This document shows positions 44,703 through 54,467 of a stretch of DNA of 64,000 nucleotides, one piece after another. The DNA comes from Stutzerimonas stutzeri. GTDB lineage: Bacteria; Pseudomonadota; Gammaproteobacteria; Pseudomonadales; Pseudomonadaceae. The notes under the pieces are model-generated. The model saw nothing but the letters and a program-made list of their open reading frames with translations, did not search any database and was not told the origin of the DNA. Position numbers and translations under genes: made by a program. The stretch covers positions 310,001 to 374,000 of the forward strand of contig NZ_JYHV01000029.1 of the NCBI RefSeq assembly GCF_000952685.1, read 5' to 3'. Each line of letters opens with the position of its first letter. Position 1 is the first letter of the stretch.

Positions 44703-45466
44703 GATCGCTTTCGCGCTATGCGCTGCCGTTGTTGTTGATCGCAGCGGTGATCGGCTCGTTCGCCTTTCTGCAATTCGAAGCCAGCGCAATGTTCAGCCGT
44801 GACGGCCTGGGACAGATGGCCCGTTACGCCTCGGGCTTTCTCAACCCCGATCTGTCACCTGATCATCTGCGGGCGATCGGCTACGGCGCGCTGGAAACCC
44901 TGGCCATGTCGGCAGTGGGCACGCTGCTGGCCGCTCTGTTCGGATTATTGCTGGCGCTACCGGCGTCAGGCCGCTTCGGTCTGGTTGCCAAGGGCTTCTC
45001 GCGCCTGCTGCTCAATGCACTGCGCGCCGTTCCGGAGCTGGTCTGGGCAGCGCTGATGGTGCTGGCGGCGGGCCTGGGCCCGAATGCCGGGACCCTTGCG
45101 CTGGCATTACACACTGCCGGTGTACTGGGGCGACTATTTGCCGAAGCCCTGGAAAATACGCCGAACGCCCCGGCCGAGGCATTGCGCCTTGCCGGCAGCA
45201 ATCGCCTCGCCGCATTCTGTTACGGCACCCTGCCTACGCTGTGGCCACAACTGATGGCCTACACCCTGTATCGCTGGGAAAACAATATCCGCATGGCCGC
45301 CGTCCTCGGTTTCGTCGGTGCCGGCGGCCTGGGGCAGATGCTCTACATGAACCTCAGCCTGTTTCAGGAAGCCCAGGCCTCGACGGTCATCCTGGCCATG
45401 CTGCTAATGGTGCTGGCGGTCGACGCACTGAGCGGCTGGGCGCGCATGCGATGGGTGCGTGGCTGA
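44699..45466 (+). CDS. ABC transporter permease 2 (PhnE-like)
   Basis: 255 residues. The start is a GTG at 44699 overlapping the TGA of permease 1 (GTGA), giving [16 protein letters not shown]; the longer frame from 44522 lies inside permease 1. About six membrane segments. EAA-like region ENTPNAPAEALRLAGSNRLA followed by FCYGTLPTLWPQLMAYTLYRW mirrors permease 1, so the two are paralogues that probably form a heterodimer. It ends 6 bp before a convergent small gene. Confidence 0.85.
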   Translation: MRSLSRYALPLLLIAAVIGSFAFLQFEASAMFSRDGLGQMARYASGFLNPDLSPDHLRAIGYGALETLAMSAVGTLLAALFGLLLALPASGRFGLVAKGFSRLLLNALRAVPELVWAALMVLAAGLGPNAGTLALALHTAGVLGRLFAEALENTPNAPAEALRLAGSNRLAAFCYGTLPTLWPQLMAYTLYRWENNIRMAAVLGFVGAGGLGQMLYMNLSLFQEAQASTVILAMLLMVLAVDALSGWARMRWVRG

Positions 45467-45472
45467 GTTGAA

Positions 45473-45790
45473 TCAGTGCAGGCTCGGTTTCGCTGCCCTT
45501 TCCTGTACCAGCACCCAGGGCGCCACCACCACTGCCCATAATTCGGGATCGCGCGCCAACCAATCCTGCGCCTGTTCGGCCTCGAGCTTGCACATATGGC
45601 CTTTAGCCAGCCATGCGGCTACTGTATCTCGATCATCCTGGGCCACGGCCTGCGCAGCCTCGATCAGATCGAAGTCGCTGGCGACGCGCAACAGCGCGCC
45701 GCGGGCGAAGAAGGGTTGCAATTCCTGCCAGGTGATCGGCGCGGTTTCGCCCAGCAGCTTGGCATAGAGAGTGCTTGGATCTTCGCTCAT
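45473..45790 (-). CDS. DUF2288-family small protein
   Basis: 105 residues, function unknown. MSEDPSTLYAKLLGETAPIT, WQELQPFFARGALLRVASDF and DLIEAAQAVAQDD match the DUF2288 pattern of small cytoplasmic gamma-proteobacterial proteins. The ATG at 45790 is preferred; a GTG three codons upstream is possible. Convergent with the transporter operon with only 6 bp between stops. Confidence 0.75.
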   Translation of the reverse strand: MSEDPSTLYAKLLGETAPITWQELQPFFARGALLRVASDFDLIEAAQAVAQDDRDTVAAWLAKGHMCKLEAEQAQDWLARDPELWAVVVAPWVLVQERAAKPSLH

Positions 45791-45990
45791 GGGTTTCACT
45801 CGTTATCCAAAAGGGCGTAATGATAGCGCCCGAGCGAATCCCATCAAATGGATCGAATCCTGACTGGGCAAACAGGTGCTGACGCTTCTACACTGTGCCG
45901 GTACAGTTGCCGTACCGTTTGGGGACGTTTGCCCCTTAACGACACTGCAGCCAGCAGGATTCAAACAATAATGATGCAAGTGGAGCGCAT

Positions 45991-47109
45991 ATGAAGACCA
46001 AGCAACGTCTGTCCAAACTTTTCATGGCTATCGCTTTGACCGGAGCAGCGAGCTATACGCTTGCCGCCGACACTATCAAGATCGGTTTGGCCGGTCCTGT
46101 CACCGGGGCCGTTGCGCAGTACGGGGACATGCAGTTCATCGGGGCCCAGATGGCCATCGAGCAGATCAACAAGAAGGGCGGCGTCAGCGGGCAGCAACTG
46201 GAAGGCGTCGTGTATGACGACGCGTGCGACCCCAAGCAGGCGGTTGCGGTCGCCAACAAGATCGTCAATGACGAAATCAGCTTCGTGGTCGGCCACCTGT
46301 GCTCCAGCTCCACCCAGCCGGCGTCGGATATTTACGAAGACGAAGGCATTCTGATGATTACCGCGGCGTCGACCAGCCCGGACATCACCTCGCGCGGCTA
46401 TGAGCTGATCTTCCGCACCATCGGCCTGGACAGTCTGCAAGGCCCGACCGCCGGCAACTTCATTGCCGACCATGTCAAGCCGAAGAACGTCGCCGTCATC
46501 CATGACAAGCAGCAGTACGGCGAAGGTATCGCCACGGCAGTGAAGCAGACCCTGGAAAGCAAAGGCGTCAAGGTCGGCCTGTTCGAAGGCATCAATGCCG
46601 GCGACAAGGACTTCTCCTCGATGATTTCCAAGCTCAAGCAGGCAGGCGTCGACTTCGTGTACTACGGCGGCTATCACCCGGAACTCGGCCTGTTGCTACG
46701 CCAGGCCAAGGAGCGCGGTCTGAACGTGCGCTTCATGGGACCAGAGGGCGTCGGCAACAAGGAAATTTCGGCCATCGCCGGCCCGGCCTCCGAAGGCCTG
46801 TACGTGACCCTGCCGAAATCCTTCGATCAGGACCCGCGCAACCAGGAACTGGTCGACGCGTTCAAAGCGAAGAATCAGGACCCCAGCGGCCCGTTCGTAT
46901 TCCCGGCCTACGCCGCGGTCCAGGTCATTGCCGAGGGTATCGAGAAAGCCGGCAGCACCGACACCGCCAAGGTCGCCGAAGCGCTGCGCAGCAACACCTT
47001 CGATACACCGACCGGCAGCCTCGCCTTCGACGAGAAGGGTGACCTGAAAGACTTCAACTTCGTGGTTTACGAATGGCATCAGGACGGCACCAAGACCGAA
47101 GCCAAGTGA
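45991..47109 (+). CDS. braC: Branched-chain amino acid ABC transporter, substrate-binding protein BraC
   Basis: 372 residues. Periplasmic Leu/Ile/Val (and Ala/Thr) binding protein of the LIV-I type. Signal peptide at 1-25 (MKTKQRLSKLFMAIALTGAASYTLAA-DT). Seen: IKIGLAGPVTGAVAQYGDM, AIEQINKKGGVSGQQL, GHLCSSSTQPASDIY and ITAASTSPDITSRGYE, which form the binding cleft in this family. GGAG precedes the ATG. A terminator-like hairpin and a 406-bp gap separate it from braDEFG, which lets the binding protein be made in excess. Confidence 0.95.
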   Translation: MKTKQRLSKLFMAIALTGAASYTLAADTIKIGLAGPVTGAVAQYGDMQFIGAQMAIEQINKKGGVSGQQLEGVVYDDACDPKQAVAVANKIVNDEISFVVGHLCSSSTQPASDIYEDEGILMITAASTSPDITSRGYELIFRTIGLDSLQGPTAGNFIADHVKPKNVAVIHDKQQYGEGIATAVKQTLESKGVKVGLFEGINAGDKDFSSMISKLKQAGVDFVYYGGYHPELGLLLRQAKERGLNVRFMGPEGVGNKEISAIAGPASEGLYVTLPKSFDQDPRNQELVDAFKAKNQDPSGPFVFPAYAAVQVIAEGIEKAGSTDTAKVAEALRSNTFDTPTGSLAFDEKGDLKDFNFVVYEWHQDGTKTEAK

Positions 47110-47515
47110 TCCGTTAACCAACCCAACCGAAGCCCACGGCATCCGCTGTGGGCTTTGTTTTAGCTGATCGGGGCTGACCCGGCCACAAGCAATTGGGCCG
47201 CCCCCCGCAACACCTTCATCCAAGCGAGTGCCTGCATAGCGCTGGCCCGCCTCGAAGTCGGCAATGTGCGTGATCCGCACGGAGCCCTTGGCGCTGCATT
47301 TCTCCGTGCCGCGTGTTCGAAGCAGGTCCGCATTGGCGGTCGAGCAGTCGCTGAAAAACGTAGGCGAGGCAGGCAATACAAGGCAGAAACAGGCTCAGAG
47401 ACGCAGTTTAGGTTCCCTAAATGAGCAGCTGAGACCGTTTTTAACGATGTATAGCCGACCCAGACAGTTTTTCAGCCGCCTGCCAGCACGGGCTGCGGGT
47501 GTTCAGGAGAATGTA
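47110..47515. other. Intergenic region between braC and braD
   Basis: 406 bp without a credible gene. It begins with the hairpin at 47131-47160. A 10-bp inverted pair (GCTGAAAAAC near 47349 and GTTTTTCAGC near 47467) spans the second half. A plus-strand frame open from 47264 runs into braD but lacks a ribosome site and protein-like composition. Confidence 0.5.
47131..47160 (+). terminator. Terminator or attenuator after braC
   Basis: Stem AGCCCACGGC / GCTGTGGGCT (one G-T pair) with an ATCC loop, followed by TTGTTTT. It lies 21 bp past the braC stop and probably causes partial termination before braD. Confidence 0.8.
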
Positions 47516-48435
<920 letters not shown>

Positions 48436-48439
<4 letters not shown>

Positions 48440-49692
48440 CCCGCAATCTTCGTACTGCCTTTTTCAGCGCGCTGCTGGTCGTTGCCGTCGCGGTGCCGGT
48501 GTTCGGCCTGAAGCTCACTACCGTCGGCATTAGCCTGGAAGTTCACGGAAGCGACGCCAAGACTTTCTGGATCATCGCCGCCTGCGCCGTGGTCATGTTC
48601 TTCTGGCAGCTGTTCCGTCATCACGCCGCAGCCGGGTGGGCCGCCAGCCCCAGGCTGCCGACGATACCAGCCGGTGCAGGCAACTTCCTGACACTACCGT
48701 CGACCCAGCGCTATATCATCATTGCTCTGATCCTGGTCGCCCTCGCCTGGCCGTTCTTCGGCTCACGCGGTGCGGTGGACATCGCCACGCTGATCCTGAT
48801 CTACGTAATGCTCGGCCTGGGCCTGAACATCGTGGTGGGTCTGGCTGGCCTGCTCGATCTGGGCTACGTCGGGTTCTACGCCGTCGGTGCCTATACCTAC
48901 GCCCTGCTCTCGCATTACTACGGGATCGGCTTCTGGGTAGCGCTACCGATTGCCGGGCTGATGGCTGCGTTGTTCGGTTTTCTCCTGGGCTTCCCGGTGC
49001 TGCGCCTGCGCGGGGATTATCTGGCCATCGTGACCCTGGGCTTCGGTGAGATCATCCGCTTGCTGCTGCGCAACATGACCGACCTGACAGGAGGCCCGAA
49101 CGGTATCAGCGGCATCGACAAACCCACCCTGTTCGGCCTGTCGTTCGATCGCCGCGCAGCCGAGGGCATGCAAACCTTCCATGAGTTCTTCGGCGTGGAC
49201 TATAGCTCCATCAACAAGGTGATCTTTCTCTACCTGATCGCCGTGCTGCTGGTGCTGCTGACCCTGTTCGTCATCAACCGTCTGCTGCGCATGCCGATCG
49301 GCCGGGCCTGGGAAGCGTTGCGCGAAGACGAAATCGCCTGCCGCGCGCTGGGCATGAACCCGACGGTGATCAAGCTCACGGCGTTCACCCTGGGTGCAAG
49401 CTTCGCCGGTTTCGCCGGCAGCTTCTTCGCTGCACGTCAGGGCCTGGTGTCGCCGGAATCGTTCACCTTCATCGAATCGGCCATCATCCTCGCCATCGTG
49501 GTACTCGGCGGCATGGGCTCGCAATTGGGCGTGATACTCGCCGCCATCGTGATGATCCTGCTGCCCGAGCTGATGCGTGAGTTCAGCGAGTACCGCATGC
49601 TGATGTTTGGCGCCCTGATGGTGCTGATGATGATCTGGCGTCCGCAGGGCTTGCTGCCCATGCAACGTCCCCACCTGGAGCTGAAGCGATGA
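48436..49692 (+). CDS. braE: Branched-chain amino acid ABC transporter permease BraE (LivM)
   Basis: 418 residues. Second channel subunit. An N-terminal extension with two extra hydrophobic segments (about 1-100) precedes the LivM core, as in other Pseudomonas. Seen: [40 protein letters not shown], and the EAA-like [19 protein letters not shown]. Overlaps braD and braF by 4 bp each, so translation is coupled. Confidence 0.95.
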
Positions 49693-50456
49693 GCCGCCCG
49701 ATTCTCGAAGTAAGCGGCCTGACCATGCGTTTCGGTGGCCTGCTGGCCGTCAACGGGGTGGGGCTGACCGTCCATGACAAACAAGTGGTTTCCATGATCG
49801 GCCCCAACGGCGCCGGCAAGACCACCGTGTTCAACTGCCTGACCGGTTTCTATCAACCGACTTCGGGCGAAATCCTCCTCGATGGCGAGGCGATCCATGG
49901 CCTCCCCGGGCACAAGATCGCGCGCAAGGGCGTGGTGCGTACCTTTCAGAACGTTCGCCTGTTCAAGGACATGACGGCGGTGGAGAACCTGCTGGTCGCG
50001 CAGCATAGGCATCTCAACACCAACTTCCTCTCCGGACTGCTGAAGACCAAGGCCTTCCGCAAGAGCGAGCACGAAGCGATGGATTTCGCCGCGCACTGGC
50101 TCGAGCAGGTCAACCTGACCGATATCGCCAACCGTCCGGCGGGTACCCTCGCCTACGGCCAGCAACGTCGCCTGGAAATTGCCCGCTGCATGATGACCCG
50201 CCCACGCATTCTCATGCTCGACGAGCCCGCGGCCGGCCTCAACCCGAAAGAAACCGAGGACCTCAAGGCGCTGATTGGGATGTTGCGCGATGAGCACAAC
50301 GTGACGGTTCTGCTGATCGAGCATGACATGAAGCTGGTCATGAGCATTTCCGACCACATCGTCGTGATCAACCAGGGCTGCCCACTTGCGGACGGCACAC
50401 CGGAGCAGATCCGCGATAATCCGGATGTGATCAAAGCCTATCTGGGAGAGGCGTAA
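49689..50456 (+). CDS. braF: Branched-chain amino acid ABC transporter ATPase BraF (LivG)
   Basis: 255 residues. Walker [20 protein letters not shown]-loop region [14 protein letters not shown], signature [16 protein letters not shown] (LAYGQ as is typical of LivG), Walker [16 protein letters not shown] and H-loop [11 protein letters not shown]. One of the two ATPases powering the importer. ATGA overlap with braE; 2 bp before braG. Confidence 0.96.
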   Translation: MSRPILEVSGLTMRFGGLLAVNGVGLTVHDKQVVSMIGPNGAGKTTVFNCLTGFYQPTSGEILLDGEAIHGLPGHKIARKGVVRTFQNVRLFKDMTAVENLLVAQHRHLNTNFLSGLLKTKAFRKSEHEAMDFAAHWLEQVNLTDIANRPAGTLAYGQQRRLEIARCMMTRPRILMLDEPAAGLNPKETEDLKALIGMLRDEHNVTVLLIEHDMKLVMSISDHIVVINQGCPLADGTPEQIRDNPDVIKAYLGEA

Positions 50457-50458
50457 CC

Positions 50459-51160
50459 ATGCTGTATTTCGAAAACGTCTCCACCTTTTACGGCAAGATC
50501 CAGGCGCTGCATAACGTCGACGTCGAGGTCCGCAAGGGCGAGATCGTCACCCTTATCGGCGCTAACGGGGCCGGGAAATCGACCTTGTTGATGACCCTTT
50601 GCGGCACGCCCATGGCTTCCGAAGGCAGCATCCGCTTCGAAGGCGAGGAGCTAGTCGGCAAGCAGACTTGCGACATCATGCGCAAGGACATTGCCGTGGT
50701 ACCTGAAGGCCGGCGCATCTTTGCTCGCCTGACCGTCGAGGAAAACCTCGCCATGGGCGGCTTCTTCACCAACAAGGCGGATTTCCAGGAGCAACTCGAC
50801 AAAGTCCTGCTGCTATTCCCTCGCTTGAAAGAGCGCTTCCAGCAGCGCGGCGGCACCATGTCCGGCGGCGAGCAGCAGATGCTCGCCATTGCCCGCGCCT
50901 TGATGAGCAAGCCCAAGCTGTTGTTGCTGGACGAGCCATCGCTGGGCCTGGCGCCGATCATCATCCAGCAGATTTTCGACATCATCGAACAGCTGCGCAA
51001 AGACGGCGTGACCATCTTCCTGGTCGAGCAGAACGCCAACCAGGCGCTGAAGCTGGCCGATCGTGGCTACGTGCTGGAAAACGGTCGCATCGTCATGCAG
51101 GACACTGGCGAAGCACTGCTGAGCAACCCCAAGGTTCGCGACGCCTACCTCGGCGGCTAG
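50459..51160 (+). CDS. braG: Branched-chain amino acid ABC transporter ATPase BraG (LivF)
   Basis: 233 residues, the LivF length. Walker A LIGANGAGKSTLLMTLCG, signature TMSGGEQQMLAIARALM, Walker B LLLLDEPSLGLAPII and H-loop FLVEQNANQAL, all LivF-type. Last gene of the operon, followed 16 bp later by a strong terminator. Confidence 0.96.
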   Translation: MLYFENVSTFYGKIQALHNVDVEVRKGEIVTLIGANGAGKSTLLMTLCGTPMASEGSIRFEGEELVGKQTCDIMRKDIAVVPEGRRIFARLTVEENLAMGGFFTNKADFQEQLDKVLLLFPRLKERFQQRGGTMSGGEQQMLAIARALMSKPKLLLLDEPSLGLAPIIIQQIFDIIEQLRKDGVTIFLVEQNANQALKLADRGYVLENGRIVMQDTGEALLSNPKVRDAYLGG

Positions 51161-51175
51161 AACCAGGGCACCGAC

Positions 51176-51201
51176 AAAGCCGGGCACCTGCCCGGCTTTT
51201 T
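51176..51201 (+). terminator. Rho-independent terminator of the bra operon
   Basis: AAAGCCGGGC-ACCT-GCCCGGCTTTTT, a 10-bp stem with tetraloop and five T residues, just after the braG stop. Confidence 0.95.
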
Positions 51202-51371
51202 CATGCGCGCGTTCGGGGATGACAAGTGAAGTCGAAGCCTTTATCGTGCTTCTCGCGTCGTGTCTTCCTTGACGTCCGACTGGGCGTCCCAGCTAAGTCG
51301 CGCGCCCCTGGATCAGCAGACAGGGCATAACTGAGCTGGCAATTCTGAACTCAACTCAGGAGAAGCCGGCC

Positions 51372-52727
51372 ATGACTGCCAGCCGTATCTGGATCAAGAA
51401 TCCCCTCGCCATCTTTACCGCCAACGACCAGGACGCCTCCGGCGGGCTGGTGATCGCCAATGGCGTCATCGTCGAACTGCTTGCCGCCGGGCAATCACCC
51501 TCTTCTCCTGTCGACAGTACCTTCGACGCCCGCGAGCACGCCGTGCTGCCTGGCTTGATCAATACCCATCACCACTTCTATCAGACCCTGACCCGCGCCT
51601 GGGCGCCGGTGGTCAACCAACCGCTGTTTCCCTGGCTGAAGACACTCTATCCGGTCTGGGCACGCCTGACACCGGACCGGCTGGCGCTGGCCAGCAAGGT
51701 GGCACTGGCCGAGCTGCTGCTTTCGGGTTGCACCACCGCGGCCGATCACCATTACCTGTTTCCCGGCGGCCTGGAGAACGCCATCGACGTGCAGATCGAG
51801 GCCGTACGCGAACTCGGCATGCGCGCCATGCTGACCCGCGGCTCCATGAGTCTGGGCGAAGCAGACGGCGGCTTGCCACCGCAACACACGGTGCAAACCG
51901 CAGAGGCGATTCTGGCCGACAGCGAGCGGCTGATCAGTACCTATCACGAGCGTGGCGCGGGTGCGCAAATTCAGATCGGCCTGGCGCCCTGCTCGCCCTT
52001 TTCCGTTACCCCGGAAATCATGCGCGCCAGCGCCGCGCTGGCCGAATACCACGATGTGCGCCTGCATACGCACCTGGCGGAAACCCTCGACGAAGAAGCG
52101 TTCTGCGAGCAACGCTTCGGCCTGCGCACCGTGGACTATCTGGACAGCGTCGGCTGGTTGTCCGACCGTACCTGGCTGGCCCACGGCATTCACTTCAATG
52201 ACCACGAGATCGCCCGGCTTGGCGAAGCGGGTACCGGTATTTGCCATTGCCCGAGTTCGAACATGCGCCTGGCTTCGGGCATCTGCCCGACCGTCGCGCT
52301 GGAGGCAGCCGGCGCGCCCATCGGCCTGGGCGTGGACGGTTCGGCCTCGAACGACGCGTCCAACATGATTCTCGAGGCGCGCCAGGCGCTGTACATCCAG
52401 CGCTTGCGCTATGGCGCCGAGCAGATCACCCCGGAGCGTGTGCTGGGCTGGGCCACGCGGGGCTCGGCACGCCTGCTGGGGCGCGACGATGTAGGCGCGC
52501 TGAGTGTCGGCAAGCAGGCCGACCTGGCACTGTTCAAGCTCGACGAGCTGCGCTTCTCCGGCAGCCACGATCCGATTTCGGCGTTGCTGTTGTGCGGCGC
52601 CGATCGTGCCGACCGGGTAATGATCGGCGGAAAGTGGCGCGTGATGGATGGCCAGATCGAAGGCCTCGATGTCGCCGGCCTGATCGCCGACCACAGCCAG
52701 GCCGCTCGTGCGCTGATAGCGGGTTAA
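51372..52727 (+). CDS. 8-oxoguanine deaminase
   Basis: 451 residues. A zinc amidohydrolase of the cytosine-deaminase-like group; the P. aeruginosa relative PA0142 deaminates 8-oxoguanine to urate. Seen: metal motif GLINTHHHFYQT with H66 and H68, VRLHTHLAETLDEE near 232-245, the histidine in WLAHGIHF and the metal Asp in GLGVDGSASNDASNM near 320. The HHHFYQT and SASNDAS wording separates it from guanine deaminase, which is encoded separately at 57.9 kb. AGGAGAAGCC precedes the ATG. It leads the purine region, ahead of xdhABC, so damaged guanine could be funnelled into the same urate pool. Confidence 0.85.
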   Translation: MTASRIWIKNPLAIFTANDQDASGGLVIANGVIVELLAAGQSPSSPVDSTFDAREHAVLPGLINTHHHFYQTLTRAWAPVVNQPLFPWLKTLYPVWARLTPDRLALASKVALAELLLSGCTTAADHHYLFPGGLENAIDVQIEAVRELGMRAMLTRGSMSLGEADGGLPPQHTVQTAEAILADSERLISTYHERGAGAQIQIGLAPCSPFSVTPEIMRASAALAEYHDVRLHTHLAETLDEEAFCEQRFGLRTVDYLDSVGWLSDRTWLAHGIHFNDHEIARLGEAGTGICHCPSSNMRLASGICPTVALEAAGAPIGLGVDGSASNDASNMILEARQALYIQRLRYGAEQITPERVLGWATRGSARLLGRDDVGALSVGKQADLALFKLDELRFSGSHDPISALLLCGADRADRVMIGGKWRVMDGQIEGLDVAGLIADHSQAARALIAG

Positions 52728-52766
52728 CCCGCCGCGCATCCTGAGCGGTACCTACGAGCGGGATGC

Positions 52767-52802
52767 CTCGCGCCGTAACAGTCATTCCAGTTACGGCGCG
52801 AG
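52767..52802 (+). terminator. Long perfect hairpin after the 8-oxoguanine deaminase gene
   Basis: Exact 13-bp stem CTCGCGCCGTAAC / GTTACGGCGCGAG with a 10-nt loop, 40 bp past the stop codon. No T run follows, so it may terminate poorly or protect the mRNA 3' end. Confidence 0.55.
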
Positions 52803-52934
52803 CATCGCTGCTCCGACGCACTACACCTATCGAGGCGAACGGCAATCTCCGCCCACCTGGGCCACACTCAAAGCATGAACTGAGAAGCCGAAGCGGCATG
52901 CACATTGCTGCGGAAAGCTCGCTTGTCGGCTCTA

Positions 52935-52973
52935 CTGACTTTTGAGTCAGGAATTAGTTGACCGAAAAGTCAG
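52935..52973. promoter_or_regulatory. Inverted-repeat cluster upstream of xdhA
   Basis: CTGACT-TTTG-AGTCAG (52935-52950) is a perfect palindrome, and a third half-site AAAAGTCAG (52965-52973) is the exact reverse complement of CTGACTTTT (52935-52943). The cluster is 55-93 bp before the xdhA start, where an operator would be expected. The binding protein is unknown. Confidence 0.5.
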
Positions 52974-53027
52974 ATAAGGCTAATTTCCCCACCAGAGCCC
53001 AGAACAAAAACTCCCCGGAGGCCCGCC

Positions 53028-54467
53028 TTGATCCAGTTTCTTCTCAATCGAGAACTGCGCCGTGAGCAGACACTCGATCCGAATACCACCGTGCTGGAAT
53101 ACCTGCGCGAATATCGTGGCAAATCAGGCACCAAAGAAGGCTGCGCCTCCGGCGACTGCGGTGCCTGCACCGTCGTGGTCGGCGAGCTGGACGGTGATCG
53201 CCTGCGCTACCGCACGCTCAATTCCTGCCTGACCTTCGTCTCCGCCTTGCATGGCAAACAGCTGATCACCGTGGAAGACCTCAAACATCAGGGCCAATTG
53301 CACAGCGTTCAGCAAGCCATGGTTGATTGCCACGGCTCGCAATGCGGCTTCTGCACGCCAGGCTTCGTCATGAGCCTGTTCGCCCTGCAGAAATCAGCGG
53401 ATGGTTTCGACAAGGCCGACACCCACGAAGCGCTGGCCGGCAACCTCTGCCGTTGCACAGGCTACCGTCCGATCCTGGAAGCCGCCGAGCAGGCCTGCTG
53501 CGGCCAGCAGCCGGATCAGTTCGATGCGCGCGAAGCCGAAACCATCGCCCAGCTGAAAGCCATCGAGCCACGCGAAACCGCCGAGCTGAACAGTGGCGAC
53601 AAGCGCTGCCTATCGCCGTTGACCGTGGGCGACTTGGCGGAGATCTACGGCGCGAACCCGGACGCACGCCTGCTGGCCGGCGGCACGGACCTCGCCCTGG
53701 AAGTCACCCAATTCCACCGTGAACTGCCGGTGATGATCTACGTCGGCCATATTGCGGAGATGAAGAAGATCGAGGTCACCGACACGGGTATCGAGATCGG
53801 CGCAGCCACGCCGCTCACCGATTGCTACGAAGTGTTGGCCAACGAATACCCGGACTTTGGCGAACTGTTGCACCGCTTCGCTTCGCTGCAGATCCGCAAC
53901 CAGGGCACGCTTGGCGGCAACATCGGTAACGCTTCGCCTATCGGCGACTCACCACCACTCTTGATCGCACTGGGCGCTCAGGTGGTGTTGCGCAAGGGCA
54001 GCAACAGCCGGACCCTGCTGTTGCAGGACTACTTCATCGACTACAAGGTCACCGCCCGGGAACAAGGCGAGTTCATCGAGAAGATTATCGTCCCGCGCGC
54101 GCAGGCGAACCGGGTATTCCGCGCCTACAAGGTGTCCAAGCGCCTCGACGATGATATCTCCGCCGTCTGTGCGGCCTTCGACCTGAAGCTCGAAGATGGG
54201 GTTATCGATGATGCCCGCGTCGCCTTCGGCGGCATGGCAGCCATTCCGAAGCGCGCGGTTGCCTGCGAACGAGCCCTGATCGGCGCGCCGTTCAATGCCG
54301 ACACCATCGAACAGGCCTGCGAAGCACTGGAAAAAGACTTCACGCCGCTCACCGACTTCCGTGCCAGCCGCGAATACCGCCTGCTGGTCGCACAGAACCT
54401 GCTGCGCAAATGCTTCCACGAACAACAAGCGCCGGCGTACGAGACGAGGGTCACTTGCTATGCATAA
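53028..54467 (+). CDS. xdhA: Xanthine dehydrogenase small subunit XdhA (FeS/FAD)
   Basis: 479 residues. Carries two [2Fe-2S] clusters and FAD, passing electrons from the molybdenum subunit to NAD+. First cluster: C39, C44, C47 (GCASGDCGACTVVV) and C67. Second: C106, C109 (SQCGFCTPG) and C141, C143 (NLCRCTGYRP). FAD domain from about 190 with LLAGGTDLALEV and TLGGNIGNASPIGDSPP. The start is a TTG at 53028 with GGAGG 6 bp upstream. Stop overlaps the xdhB start by 8 bp. Cytoplasmic heterodimer with XdhB. Confidence 0.95.
   Translation: MIQFLLNRELRREQTLDPNTTVLEYLREYRGKSGTKEGCASGDCGACTVVVGELDGDRLRYRTLNSCLTFVSALHGKQLITVEDLKHQGQLHSVQQAMVDCHGSQCGFCTPGFVMSLFALQKSADGFDKADTHEALAGNLCRCTGYRPILEAAEQACCGQQPDQFDAREAETIAQLKAIEPRETAELNSGDKRCLSPLTVGDLAEIYGANPDARLLAGGTDLALEVTQFHRELPVMIYVGHIAEMKKIEVTDTGIEIGAATPLTDCYEVLANEYPDFGELLHRFASLQIRNQGTLGGNIGNASPIGDSPPLLIALGAQVVLRKGSNSRTLLLQDYFIDYKVTAREQGEFIEKIIVPRAQANRVFRAYKVSKRLDDDISAVCAAFDLKLEDGVIDDARVAFGGMAAIPKRAVACERALIGAPFNADTIEQACEALEKDFTPLTDFRASREYRLLVAQNLLRKCFHEQQAPAYETRVTCYA

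Larger units (their letters stand above)
52728..53027. other. Intergenic region between 8-oxoguanine deaminase and xdhA
   Basis: 300 bp, no gene. It contains a 13-bp-stem hairpin (52767-52802) and, near xdhA, the inverted-repeat cluster at 52935-52973. The xdhA promoter should lie here. Confidence 0.55.
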
